Origin: Microvirga zambiensis WSM3693
GTDB taxonomy: Bacteria > Pseudomonadota > Alphaproteobacteria > Rhizobiales > Beijerinckiaceae
Direction of reading: 5' to 3'
NCBI RefSeq assembly: GCF_016735695.1
Contig: NZ_JAERQD010000009.1
Location: 89,231-153,230 of the forward strand
Length of the DNA: 64,000 bases
In this document: piece after piece, positions 26,653 to 35,172 of the stretch
Layout: each line of letters opens with the position of its first letter
Numbering within the stretch: position 1 is the stretch's first letter
The notes under the pieces: generated by a model
Databases searched by the model: none
What the model saw: the letters and a program-made list of their open reading frames with translations, nothing else
Told to the model about the DNA's origin: nothing
Position numbers and translations under genes: made by a program

Positions 26653-28281
26653 CTATTTACTGCTTCCCGGCTGTGAGAGCTTCGCCATCACCTCGTCGAG
26701 ATTGAAGCTCGCCGGCTTCTGCCTGATCGGGAATTCCTGGAAACTCGACAGCCACTGGGCCACAACGGCTTGCGACGGCACCACCACGAAGGCCCGGTCG
26801 AAGAACCATTTCTCGTATTCGATCGACTCGTCGCCACGTTCAAATGGATCCGCCCGCAGATTGAACAGCAAGGGCGCGCGAAGATTGGTGAACTCGCGCC
26901 TCCAGACGCCGATGCCTGTGCTCTCCTGCGCCTTGAAGACCACCTTCCAGTCCATGACCCGAATCGCGACGAGTTCGCCGTCATCGTTCCAGTAGAGGAA
27001 GTCGCGCCTGGGCGATTCCTTTGAGCTCCCCGTGAAGAAAGGCATGAGATTGTAGCCGTCGAGATGCACCTTGAAGGTCTTCCCGTTGGCCTGATGGCCT
27101 CTCAGGCATTTGGCCACGACGTCCGGCTCGCCGCCGGCGGCGCAGAAGGTTGGAATCAGGTCATAGTGCGAGAAAACCTCGTTGTGGATCGTGTTGGGAC
27201 GGATCACGCCGGGCCAGCGGATCAGCGTCGGCACTCGGTAGCCGCCCTCCCAGTTCGTCGCCTTCTCGCCTCTGAACGGCGTATTGCCGCCATCCGGCCA
27301 CGTCATCACCTCGGCGCCGTTATCGGTCGTGTAGACGACGATGGTGTTCTGGGTGACGCCGAGATCGTCGAGCTTCTTCAAGAGTTGGCCGACATGGCCG
27401 TCATGTTCGACCATGCCGTCGGGATAGAGGCCCTTGCCTGTCTTGCCGTCGGATTCGGGCTTCAGATGGGTGTTGACGTGCATGCGGGTCGAGTTGAAGT
27501 AGCAGAACCAGGGCTTGCTGGCGCGGTGCTGGCGATCGATGAAATCGAGTGCCGCGGCGCAGGTCTCGTCGTCGATGGTCTCCATGCGCTTGCGTGTCAG
27601 CGGCCCCGTATCCTCGATCTTGCCGTCGGCGCTCGAGCGGATGACGCCGCGCGGACCGAAACGCCGGCGGAAATTCGGATCCTTGGGATAGTCGGGGTTC
27701 TCCGGCTCCTCTTCGGCATTGAGGTGATAGAGGTTGCCAAAGAACTCATCGAAGCCGTGCGCCGTCGGCAGGAACTCGTCCTTGTCGCCGAGATGGTTCT
27801 TGCCGAACTGGCCCGAGACATAGCCGAGTGGCTTCAGCAGCTCGGCGACCGTGGGATCCTCCGCCCGAAGGCCGATATCGGCGCCTGGCAGGCCGACCTT
27901 GGTGAGGCCCGTGCGGATCGGCGATTGTCCCGTGATGAAGGCGGCGCGCCCCGCGGTGCAGCTCTGCTCGCCGTACCAATCGGTGAACAACGCGCCCTCG
28001 TTGCCGATGCGGTCGATGTTGGGCGTGCGGTAGCCCATGATGCCGCGATGATAGATGCTCGGGTTGAACCAGCCGATATCGTCGCCCATGATCATCAGGA
28101 TATTGGGCTTCTGACCGGAAGCGGGGGCTGGTGCGGCCTGCGGCTGGGTCTGGGCCTGGGCGGAGGTTGCCGCGACCGTGGCGAGCACGGTGGCCGTTCC
28201 CGACAGCAGCAGGTCGCGCCGATTGACGCTCGTCTTGGTGGCATCCTTCTCGTCATCCGGTCGGCGATGATGATCACTCAT
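26653..28281 (-). CDS. Tat-exported type I sulfatase (arylsulfatase family)
   Basis: The 542-residue enzyme has a twin-arginine signal (SVNRRDLLLSG, Arg21-Arg22), the metal-binding NILMIMGDDIGW (Asp67, Asp68) and the sulfatase signature SCTAGRAAFITG. Cys108 in that signature is the residue changed to formylglycine. Further conserved blocks are GKNHLGD and YTTDNGAE. It should hydrolyse sulfate esters in the periplasm; the substrate is unknown. The motif is the Cys type, so it needs FGE, and an FGE gene is 1.5 kb away on the other strand. It is followed upstream by the HAD phosphatase and BatD-like genes on the same strand. Confidence 0.93.
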   Translation of the reverse strand: MSDHHRRPDDEKDATKTSVNRRDLLLSGTATVLATVAATSAQAQTQPQAAPAPASGQKPNILMIMGDDIGWFNPSIYHRGIMGYRTPNIDRIGNEGALFTDWYGEQSCTAGRAAFITGQSPIRTGLTKVGLPGADIGLRAEDPTVAELLKPLGYVSGQFGKNHLGDKDEFLPTAHGFDEFFGNLYHLNAEEEPENPDYPKDPNFRRRFGPRGVIRSSADGKIEDTGPLTRKRMETIDDETCAAALDFIDRQHRASKPWFCYFNSTRMHVNTHLKPESDGKTGKGLYPDGMVEHDGHVGQLLKKLDDLGVTQNTIVVYTTDNGAEVMTWPDGGNTPFRGEKATNWEGGYRVPTLIRWPGVIRPNTIHNEVFSHYDLIPTFCAAGGEPDVVAKCLRGHQANGKTFKVHLDGYNLMPFFTGSSKESPRRDFLYWNDDGELVAIRVMDWKVVFKAQESTGIGVWRREFTNLRAPLLFNLRADPFERGDESIEYEKWFFDRAFVVVPSQAVVAQWLSSFQEFPIRQKPASFNLDEVMAKLSQPGSSK

Positions 28282-28338
28282 GGTCCGCTCCTTCGTTGCT
28301 TCAGGAATGCGACATGGCCGCTCGGCGGCTGTTCTTAG

Positions 28339-29346
28339 TCATGGCTTGAAGATCGTCTTCCAGTCGTTCTTCATGTCGACGACGAGCCATCCGCGCTTCG
28401 GTGCCTCGTCGAGAGCCTTGTCGAGCTTTCCGACATGCGATTGCCGGTCGTAGGCGTATTCGCGCTCCGCGTCGGTGTGGTGGACGATGAGGGCGAAGCG
28501 CGGACCCGTATTCAGCGTCGTCCATTGCAGCATCTGCAGGTCGCCGTCCGAATTGCCGGCCGCGAAGACAGGGCGGCGCCCGATGAAGCGGTTGATGCCG
28601 ACAGGCTTGCCCGGCCCGTCGTCCACGAACTCGACGCTCGGAAGTTTTTCGATCACCGGCGTATCGCCTTCGAGACGGTACGCGGTCTTGCCGCTCGAGC
28701 CGACCACCTGCTCGGGCGGGATGCCGTAGGCCTTCTCCGTCCAGGGACGCATGAACTCGACGCCGCCGCCGGAGACGATGAAGGTCTTGAACCCGTTGGC
28801 GCGCAGATAGGCCAGCAGCTCGATCATCGGCTGGTAGACGAGATCCGTGTAGGGCCGGTTGAAGCGCGGATGCCGCGCGGTTTCGAGCCAGTCGCTCACC
28901 ATCTTGTCGAATGCGGCCGTGGTCATGCCGCTATGGGTCGAGATCACGAGTTCGGTGAGGCCTTGTTCGCCCAGAGCGGCGAGCGCAGCGTGGTCAGACG
29001 TCAGGATCGCCTTGAAGGGTTGCCTGTTCGCCAGTTCCGGGTTGGATTGAGCGAGCACCTTGGCGCGATCGAGCACGAACGCCGCCTGCACGTACATCGG
29101 CTGCTCAATCCACAGCGTGCCGTCATTGTCGAAGGTGGCGATGCGCTCCTCGACCGGCACGAAATCCGGCCCGCCCTGTCGCGTCACTCGTTCGACGAAA
29201 GCGGTGATGGAGGATTTGGCACCGCCGTCGTTCCACGACGGAAGAGGATCGGTCTGCGCCTGCGGCACACTCGCCGTGAATGCCAGGGCAAGGAAGGCGG
29301 CAGCGGCGATGAATCCGCGCCGCGTTCGACGGGCGATACCATTCAT
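28339..29346 (-). CDS. Exported HAD-superfamily phosphatase (phosphoserine-phosphatase-like)
   Basis: The 335-residue precursor has an N-terminal export signal with twin arginines (RRTRRGFIAAAAFLALAF). HAD motif I is ATFDNDGTLW (Asp-x-Asp), motif II is FIVSGGG, and motif IV-like GNSDGDLQML contains the Asp. These mark it as a HAD hydrolase of the phosphoserine-phosphatase-like type. The start at 29346 has GGAGGA about 8 bases upstream; the longer frame does not. It lies between the sulfatase and the BatD-like gene and probably acts in the periplasm. Its substrate is unknown. Confidence 0.87.
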   Translation of the reverse strand: MNGIARRTRRGFIAAAAFLALAFTASVPQAQTDPLPSWNDGGAKSSITAFVERVTRQGGPDFVPVEERIATFDNDGTLWIEQPMYVQAAFVLDRAKVLAQSNPELANRQPFKAILTSDHAALAALGEQGLTELVISTHSGMTTAAFDKMVSDWLETARHPRFNRPYTDLVYQPMIELLAYLRANGFKTFIVSGGGVEFMRPWTEKAYGIPPEQVVGSSGKTAYRLEGDTPVIEKLPSVEFVDDGPGKPVGINRFIGRRPVFAAGNSDGDLQMLQWTTLNTGPRFALIVHHTDAEREYAYDRQSHVGKLDKALDEAPKRGWLVVDMKNDWKTIFKP

Positions 29347-29383
29347 GGCGAGGTCCTCCGAAAGGGCTGTACGACGCTGCATC

Positions 29384-30661
29384 TCATGATCCGGCAACCG
29401 GATTGAGCGGAGGCAGCGCCGAGCCGTGTGCCGCGCGCGGCGTGCGCTTGGGAATGGACGACACGGCATGTGCCAGTTGCCGTCCGAGGTCAGGCGTCCA
29501 TTCTCCGCCGTGGCCGAAGAGCGAGCGCTCCAACTGCATCGTCAAGGCACGCAGCGGCTCGTGACCCGCGACCTCCTCGGCGTCGGACAGCGACATCCTC
29601 GACCGCCACACGCCGAGCGCGCGATAGGTCGCAGCCGCATCGCCCGTTCGGGCGGCGCGGCACAGATCGCGCCGTGCCGCATGCTCGGAGCCGGCTCGGC
29701 GACGCTGCCATGCGAGCCATGCTTCGTGCGCCCACGGCCAGCCATAGCGAACGATCATGGCGATGCCCGCGATGAAGGCCGCCAGGATCGCAGCCGCCGT
29801 CAGCCACGCGCGCGTGTTCCAAGGGCCCGCAGCCGGAGATGCGGCCGAATCCGGCGCGGCGGCAATCGTCACCGTCGCGCCAGTGAGAGGAACGGATTGC
29901 ACCGATTTCGTGCCGAGATCCCACCAGGGCTGCGACAATGCCGGAAGCTCGAAGGCCCCGGCGCGTTCGAACACATAAGTGACCTTGTCCGTGCGATGCC
30001 CCGTAATGGCGCCCCGGTTGGCGCGGTCTTCGCTGACGGGCGGGTCGACATAGGCACGTACGCCGTCCGGCGCCACGAAACGGAGTTCGGGCATGCCGAG
30101 CGCCGGCACATCCGCCGCCTCGCGCGTGATCGTCCTGACGACGGCGCCGCCGGGCGCGAGGCGCGTCCTGGGATCGGGCGTCCAGCTTTGCACGGCCGTG
30201 ACGCGAGTCGAGGCGATCACGGGCCCGGACGCGTCGACGCCCTGCGGCACGGTTACATTCAACGTTACCGGATTGCCCTTGGCCGATCCGGTAACGTCGC
30301 CGGCCGCGTTGAGCAGGGTGACTTCCGCCGGCGGGAGCGCCAGCGCCCCGCCGCGGCGGGGAAAGATGTCGAAGGTGAAACGCTGACCGACGTAAGTCTG
30401 CCCGCCCGTATTCTCGGTGAGCGTTACGCCCTGGCTCTCGAAGCGCATGACCTGGACGCCCTGCGCGTCCGGGATCTTCACCCTCGGCGGCCGCGGCATC
30501 GTGTCGGGAAAGAGCACGTCCACATAAAGGCTGACGGATTGGCCGATAACGGCTCCCTGCGCGGGGTCGAGCACTTCCCGCACCACAACCCCTGGGGTCT
30601 GGGCCCCGACGGGCAGGGCGAAGGCGATGAAACCGACCGCGAGAGCACCCCGTACAGCCAT
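29384..30661 (-). CDS. BatD-like periplasmic/membrane protein
   Basis: The 425-residue protein has a signal peptide (ALAVGFIAFALPVGAQ), beta-rich Ig-like regions (IGQSVSLYVDVLFPDTMPRPP; TYVGQRFTFDIFPRRGG), one membrane segment near residue 290 (AWLTAAAILAAFIAGIAMIVRYGW) and a cytosolic helical tail. This is the layout of BatD, the usual last partner of MoxR/Bat clusters. The ATG at 30661 was preferred to a TTG five codons upstream. It is transcribed opposite to the moxR row, and it completes the set with the sulfatase and phosphatase genes between. Confidence 0.85.
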   Translation of the reverse strand: MAVRGALAVGFIAFALPVGAQTPGVVVREVLDPAQGAVIGQSVSLYVDVLFPDTMPRPPRVKIPDAQGVQVMRFESQGVTLTENTGGQTYVGQRFTFDIFPRRGGALALPPAEVTLLNAAGDVTGSAKGNPVTLNVTVPQGVDASGPVIASTRVTAVQSWTPDPRTRLAPGGAVVRTITREAADVPALGMPELRFVAPDGVRAYVDPPVSEDRANRGAITGHRTDKVTYVFERAGAFELPALSQPWWDLGTKSVQSVPLTGATVTIAAAPDSAASPAAGPWNTRAWLTAAAILAAFIAGIAMIVRYGWPWAHEAWLAWQRRRAGSEHAARRDLCRAARTGDAAATYRALGVWRSRMSLSDAEEVAGHEPLRALTMQLERSLFGHGGEWTPDLGRQLAHAVSSIPKRTPRAAHGSALPPLNPVAGS

Positions 30662-30706
30662 CGCCAAGTCTCTCAACCTAATCCCGTGCCGTGATGAATC
30701 ATCGCC

Positions 30707-30889
30707 TCAGCGGCCTCCCTCGCCGGTTTCCTTGCCGTCCTCGTCACCGACGATCTGGCTCTGGCGCGGAACGCGCGTCACCTTCGGTGGATCGCTGGCC
30801 GGGAAGGTATCGGCGAGTTGCTCGTCCAACTCGCGATCGGCCTCCACATCGTCGGGCTCCGAGGACGGCTTCGATGGCTCTTTCGGCAT
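30707..30889 (-). CDS. Small conserved acidic protein with DTFPASDPP motif
   Basis: The 60-residue protein is acidic and hydrophilic, with the core LDEQLADTFPASDPPKVTR, a motif I recognise from short uncharacterised proteins of Hyphomicrobiales. GGAG lies 8 bases before ATG 30889. Longer in-frame starts at 30943 and 31081 have no supporting site. It is probably disordered and the function is unknown. Confidence 0.7.
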   Translation of the reverse strand: MPKEPSKPSSEPDDVEADRELDEQLADTFPASDPPKVTRVPRQSQIVGDEDGKETGEGGR

Positions 30890-31101
30890 TCCATTCTCCG
30901 CATTCCTGTCATCAGGCCGTGAATTGGATCGTCGTGCCGCCATGCGCTCGCGCAACGGGGGCGTTATCGCGAGCCCTGGTCCGTCGAAAGCATCTTTCCT
31001 CCTAGGATGAGAAGCAACCCCGCCACGGCGGGAATAAACCCTCGCCTCTGCTGAAAGAAACCCTGACACGACCTCCCGCAAAACCCTGATCGCGCGTCGC
31101 C

Positions 31102-31734
31102 TTACGGTTCGACGAGCTTGTTGCGGATGGCGTAGCGGACGAGCGTTGCGGTGGAGTTGGCGTTGACCTTGCGCATCGCCGAGGAGCGGTGGCTCTCCAC
31201 CGTCTTCAGGTTCAGGCCCAAGATCTGCGCCGTCTCCTTGTTCGAATGCCCCTCGGCGATCAGCTGCACCACCCGCCGCTCGCGCGCGGTCAGCACCCCG
31301 TCGCCGGTATGGCCCTGGGCCAGATAGGCATTGAGCAGCGTCTCCGACACGCGGCCCGTGAAGAACGGCTTGTGCCGGGCAAGCGATTCCACCGCCGCGA
31401 TCAGGAAGCGGCGCGCGTCCGATTTCAGCAGATAGCCGCGCGCCCCCGCCTCGAGCAGCTCGCGCACCAGAGGCTCGCTCTCGTGCATGGTGAAGATCAG
31501 CACTTCCGTCTGCGGCTGCACGGCGCGGATCTCGCGCGTCGCGTCGACCCCGTTCATCGACGGCAGCTGGTAGTCGAGGATGGCCACGTCCGGCTTGGTC
31601 TCGGCGGCAAGCTGCACCGCCTGGCGCCCGTCCTCGGCCTCCGCCACCACCTCCCAGCCCGGCTGACCGCCCAGGATCGTGCTCAAGCCAGAGCGCACAA
31701 CATCATGGTCGTCGGCAATCAGGATACGCGTCAT
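31102..31734 (-). CDS. NarL/FixJ-family response regulator (LuxR-type HTH)
   Basis: The 210-residue protein has a receiver domain (ILIADDHDVVRSG; phosphoacceptor Asp near residue 54 in VAILDYQLP; Lys in YLLKSDARR) and a LuxR HTH at about 148-205 (LTARERRVVQLIAEGHSNKETAQILGLN). It is a DNA-binding two-component regulator. No histidine kinase gene is adjacent, so its partner is elsewhere. Neighbours do not reveal its regulon. Confidence 0.93.
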   Translation of the reverse strand: MTRILIADDHDVVRSGLSTILGGQPGWEVVAEAEDGRQAVQLAAETKPDVAILDYQLPSMNGVDATREIRAVQPQTEVLIFTMHESEPLVRELLEAGARGYLLKSDARRFLIAAVESLARHKPFFTGRVSETLLNAYLAQGHTGDGVLTARERRVVQLIAEGHSNKETAQILGLNLKTVESHRSSAMRKVNANSTATLVRYAIRNKLVEP

Positions 31735-32087
31735 GGGCCCGCATGCCTCCGCGAGCTTCTTCTATACCGTGAAAGCTCGACTGCAGCACTTAGGGAAAAC
31801 CCTGAAACGGCTTCGGGAAAATCCGCTCCCGCAATGTTATGAAATTATCCGTCGAAAGTTCGATAGGCTCTTGCCGGTCTTCTGCGCGCGGGGACATTGA
31901 ATCCGGTCAAGCCCGCCACAGGTAGAGGAACCAACCTCATGCCTGCGAGCGAGCCATGTTTTGATCAAGCGGTTGTTCGATCGCGTCACCCTGCCGGAGC
32001 ATCTCGTCGACAGAGGGCTCATCGCCGCAGCGATGACCGCTGCCGTGGCGGCCGTTCTCCTATGCGGGCAACTTCCCTGAGCGAAAG
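31735..32087. other. Intergenic stretch, no supported gene
   Basis: The 353 bases lie between the response regulator and the DUF6894 gene. A frame at 31961-32080 encodes a hydrophobic helix (LIAAAMTAAVAAVLLCGQL) but has no usable start codon with a ribosome-binding site; other frames have poor composition. A degenerate gene is possible. Confidence 0.45.
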
Positions 32088-32333
32088 TCAGTCGCCGGTG
32101 GTCGTCCTGATATCCGAGCAGGGAATGACCAGGACCGGACGAAGATCCTCGCCAACGATCTCGATCATGATGTCGCTGCTGTAATCCGGCGGCATCGCGG
32201 CCCAGCCCTTCAGGAGCTTCTCCGCGACCTTCAAGGCTTCCATCCGTGCGGCGGCGACGTCGGGCAGCTCGATGCCGCTTGGATCTTCGTTGATGCCGAA
32301 ATGGCTTCTGACATCGATATAGTAGCGCGGCAC
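32088..32333 (-). CDS. DUF6894-type small protein
   Basis: The 81-residue protein starts VPRYYIDVRSHFGINEDPSGIELPD, matching the P-R-Y-Y-x-D-V ... D-x-x-G-x-E-L-P-D pattern of DUF6894 proteins, followed by the AAARMEALKVAEKLL helix. The start GTG 32333 was chosen to fit the family; GAGG lies 9 bases upstream. Longer readings to 32510 exist. The family is widespread and often multi-copy in Hyphomicrobiales, of unknown function. Confidence 0.75.
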   Translation of the reverse strand: MPRYYIDVRSHFGINEDPSGIELPDVAAARMEALKVAEKLLKGWAAMPPDYSSDIMIEIVGEDLRPVLVIPCSDIRTTTGD

Positions 32334-32576
32334 GATCGTTGGCCTCGGGAACTCTGCACCGACGGCGGATCTTTCCGCCATCTTATCGATTGATGGTAGT
32401 CCACATCCTGAATCGGGAAAATTCACCCTGAATCCCCCAAGCCCTATTCGAAAGGAGCGCCCCAGGAGAGGCTTCATGACGCGGGGCCAACCTGCGCGCG
32501 ATGCCGTCATTCCCTCCGCCTTGGTGCGATCGTGTGATAGAGCTTGGGAGTTACCTAACCACCACCCGGAGTTTCG

Positions 32577-32837
32577 ATGATCTTGCCATGGATGAAACTG
32601 GCGACCGACACCACGATGCTCGCATTGGAGGCTCAGTCGGTAATCTGGACCCGCGTCTCTCGCGCCGCCATGGGCCAGGGCTCACCCGCTGAAAACCTGC
32701 TGATGGTCACCGAGAAGGTCACGGCCCTCGCCGAGGCGGCCGTCACCATCGCGACGGGTGGGTCGCCCCATAAGGTCGTCAGAGGATACCGTCGCAAGGT
32801 GCGCGCCAACGTGAAGCGGCTGAAGCGGCGCCCTTAG
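32577..32837 (+). CDS. Small conserved hypothetical helical protein
   Basis: The 86-residue protein is helical, with the core LATDTTMLALEAQSVIWTR, the segment ATGGSPHKVVRGYRRKVRANVKRL and a very basic C-terminus. Short proteins of this pattern occur in several copies in Methylobacteriaceae and relatives as far as I recall, and resemble phasin-like helices, but no function is known. GGAG precedes the ATG. Confidence 0.7.
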   Translation: MILPWMKLATDTTMLALEAQSVIWTRVSRAAMGQGSPAENLLMVTEKVTALAEAAVTIATGGSPHKVVRGYRRKVRANVKRLKRRP

Positions 32838-33074
32838 GACTATATGCGGCAAATCGTCTTTTCTCGACAAGTATTCCTGAGCAATTCCAAGCGATCAACC
32901 GCTTGCAGGATAACGGAAATCACAACAATTCCAGATTTGCGACGTCCCGCGAGCGAAGCCCTCCCAAGCTTGGCCGTGAGAAATACGTATTTCCCGCTAT
33001 TTCGCTTCGCAATAAATCTGCCTATAGAATGCAATTATTGATGTGCGAAAATTAAAGACAACGCTCACCAAAGA

Positions 33075-33162
33075 TATAATTGAAAAACACTGCCGTGTTT
33101 CGGGGCTGAGCACGGTCACAGGCCGCGAAGTCGATCGGAAGATCGCTCGCGGCTTTTCTTTT
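33075..33162 (+). ncRNA. Candidate small RNA with promoter and terminator
   Basis: A consensus TATAAT lies at 33075-33080, with TTAAAG 17 bases upstream. The predicted RNA would run from about 33087 to 33162. It has a first hairpin CCGTG ... CACGG with loop TTTCGGGGCTGAG, then a strong terminator. No open frame with a start fits in the transcript. A hairpin CCCGTG/CACGGG followed by a GGCCGCGA-type terminator at 63767-63837 has the same layout. No known sRNA family could be assigned. Confidence 0.5.
33122..33162 (+). terminator. Rho-independent terminator
   Basis: The stem pairs GCCGCGA...CGATC (33122-33136) with GATCG...CGCGGC (33141-33153) around GGAA, followed by TTTTCTTTT at 33154-33162. 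No plus-strand protein gene is close upstream. It points at the sRNA candidate. Confidence 0.8.
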
Positions 33163-33169
33163 GTGTGGT

Positions 33170-34174
33170 TTACATGGCGAGGAAAGCATCGAGCGCCTGT
33201 TCGAGACGCTGCCAGGCCGCCTCATTCCCAGGCAGGCCGAACCGCAGGAGCCTGGGATCGTGCTGGAAGCGGCGCAGCCAGATGCCGCGATGCGCCAGAT
33301 GGACGAACAGTTCGGGAGCCCGCCGGCTTTCCATGAGACGGTAGAGGCTCGTGCCGCGAGGCGCCCCATCCGCGAGCGGCGCAAGCAATCTGTCGAGCCG
33401 GGCAGCATCCTCCGCCCGCGCCCTGCCCGCCGCCTGTCGCCATGCGCGATCCCGCAACGCCTGTCGCCCGATGTCGATGGCCGGCCCTGAAACCGCCCAT
33501 GGGCCCATCGTCATCCGCAGCCGCTCCGTCATGCCGGCCGAGGCCACCGCGAAACCGAGCCGAATCCCGGCGAGCCCGTAGGTCTTGCCGAAGGAGCGCA
33601 GGACGATGGCGTTCTCCGGCAGAACCGGCACAAGCGTCTCGCCCGGATCGAAATCAGCAAAGGCCTCATCGACCACGAGCCAGCCACCGCGCCGACGAAG
33701 ACGGTCTGCCTCTTCGATCAAGGCCGGACGCTCGAGCGTCCTGCCGTCGGGGTTGTTCGGGTTGACGAGGACGACAATGCCGGCCTCGCGAGCCGCTTCA
33801 AACGCGGTCAATTCATCAACGTCATGCCCTGCTCCGCGCCAGGCCCGGGCGTGCTCCGCATAGGTCGGGCCCAGCACGGCAACGCGAGAGCGCGGCCACA
33901 GGGACGGCAGCAGGCTGATCAGGATCTGCGTCCCGGGCGCGGCCACCACCTGCGCGGGATCCGTCGCGCCATAGGCCTCGGCAGCGGCGGCCTCGAGATC
34001 CCGGTGATCGGCGGGCGACGGCAGCCGCTCGAACGAGGAGGCTGGCAAGGCGGGCATGGGATAAGCTATGGGATTGATCCCCGTCGACAGGTCGATCCAC
34101 GGCTCGGGCGCGTGCGGACAGAGCCGCCGGGCCTCGTCGAGATCGCCCCCATGCCAGATCCGCGCCTCACCCAT
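33170..34174 (-). CDS. cobC: CobC, threonine-phosphate decarboxylase
   Basis: CobC makes (R)-1-amino-2-propanol phosphate, the aminopropanol linker of cobalamin, from threonine phosphate using PLP. The protein (334 residues from ATG 34174) has the class-II aminotransferase fold: IDLSTGINPIAYP at the start, NPNNPDGR, VVDEAFADFDP, and the PLP-binding Lys in RSFGKTYGLAGIRLGF. A GTG at 34183 is an alternative start. It is divergent from cobD with 11 bases between the starts. Confidence 0.92.
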   Translation of the reverse strand: MGEARIWHGGDLDEARRLCPHAPEPWIDLSTGINPIAYPMPALPASSFERLPSPADHRDLEAAAAEAYGATDPAQVVAAPGTQILISLLPSLWPRSRVAVLGPTYAEHARAWRGAGHDVDELTAFEAAREAGIVVLVNPNNPDGRTLERPALIEEADRLRRRGGWLVVDEAFADFDPGETLVPVLPENAIVLRSFGKTYGLAGIRLGFAVASAGMTERLRMTMGPWAVSGPAIDIGRQALRDRAWRQAAGRARAEDAARLDRLLAPLADGAPRGTSLYRLMESRRAPELFVHLAHRGIWLRRFQHDPRLLRFGLPGNEAAWQRLEQALDAFLAM

Positions 34175-34185
34175 TCGATGCACCC

Positions 34186-35172
34186 ATGGTTCTTCCCGAC
34201 AGCCTCCTGATCCTGCCCCTCGCTCTCGCGGCAGAGGCGGCCATCGGCTATCCGGATGGCCTTTACACGCGGATCGGCCATCCCGTCACCTGGATCGGTC
34301 GGCTGATCAAGGGGCTCGACCGAGTCCTCAACCGGGATGAGTGGTCTTTCGGCCGCCGTCGCGCCGCCGGGATCCTGGCTCTCCTGATCCTTCTGGCCAT
34401 CACGGGCGCGGCGGCCTGGGCTCTGCAAGCTCTCCTCCTGCCGCTCCGCGTGATCGGCATCGCGGTTCTGGCGATCCTCGCGAGCAGCCTCATCGCGCAG
34501 CGCAGCCTGCATGAGCACGTGGCGGCGGTGTCGAACGGACTGCGCGAGGGCGGGATCGCGGGCGGACGCAAGGCCGTGTCGATGATCGTCGGCAGAAACC
34601 CGCAGAGCCTGGACGAGGCGGGCGTGTCGCGCGCCGCGATCGAAAGCCTTGCCGAAAACTTTTCCGACGGCATCGTCGCGCCGGCCTTCTGGCTCGGGCT
34701 CGGCGGCTTGCCGGGCGCCGTGCTCTACAAGGCCGCCAACACCGCCGACAGCATGATCGGCCACCGCACGCCGCGGCACGAGGCCTTCGGCTGGGCGGCG
34801 GCAAGGTTCGACGATCTCGTGAATCTCCCCGCCTCGCGCCTCACCGCGCTTCTGCTCGTTGCGGCCGCTTGCCTGCATCGGGAAACCTCACCGCGAGGCG
34901 CGTGGCGCGCCCTCCGGCGCGACGCTTCCCACCATCGCTCGCCCAATGCCGGCTGGCCCGAAGCCGCGATGGCGGGAGCGCTGGGCCTTCGGCTTGCCGG
35001 ACCGCGCGTCTATGGCGACGTGCGTGTCGAGGATCGCTGGATGGGCGACGGACGCGCCGAGGCGAATGCGGACGATATCGACCGGGCGCTCGCGCTCTAC
35101 CGGACGGCGTGCGGATTGCTGTTCGCACTGGCGGCAGGAGCGGCGCTGAGCGCGTGGACTATCTTGCGCTGA
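34186..35172 (+). CDS. cobD: CobD (CbiB), adenosylcobinamide-phosphate synthase
   Basis: The 328-residue integral membrane protein joins the aminopropanol phosphate from CobC to adenosylcobyric acid. It has several hydrophobic segments and the family blocks [39 protein letters not shown] and [14 protein letters not shown]. No good ribosome-binding site precedes ATG 34186. Its 3' end overlaps that of the convergent cobQ by 14 bases. Confidence 0.93.
   Translation: MVLPDSLLILPLALAAEAAIGYPDGLYTRIGHPVTWIGRLIKGLDRVLNRDEWSFGRRRAAGILALLILLAITGAAAWALQALLLPLRVIGIAVLAILASSLIAQRSLHEHVAAVSNGLREGGIAGGRKAVSMIVGRNPQSLDEAGVSRAAIESLAENFSDGIVAPAFWLGLGGLPGAVLYKAANTADSMIGHRTPRHEAFGWAAARFDDLVNLPASRLTALLLVAAACLHRETSPRGAWRALRRDASHHRSPNAGWPEAAMAGALGLRLAGPRVYGDVRVEDRWMGDGRAEANADDIDRALALYRTACGLLFALAAGAALSAWTILR

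Noticed and set aside
31897..32184. 95-codon Arg/Ser-rich frame
   Set aside because: Poor composition, overlaps the end of the DUF6894 gene on the other strand, and no recognisable domain.
33075..33162. Assignment of the sRNA to the mmgR (suhB) family
   Set aside because: The loop lacks the pyrimidine-rich CCTCCC segments I recall for that family, so the name was not used.
33043..33336. 97-codon frame overlapping cobC
   Set aside because: It runs through the sRNA terminator and then antisense to cobC.
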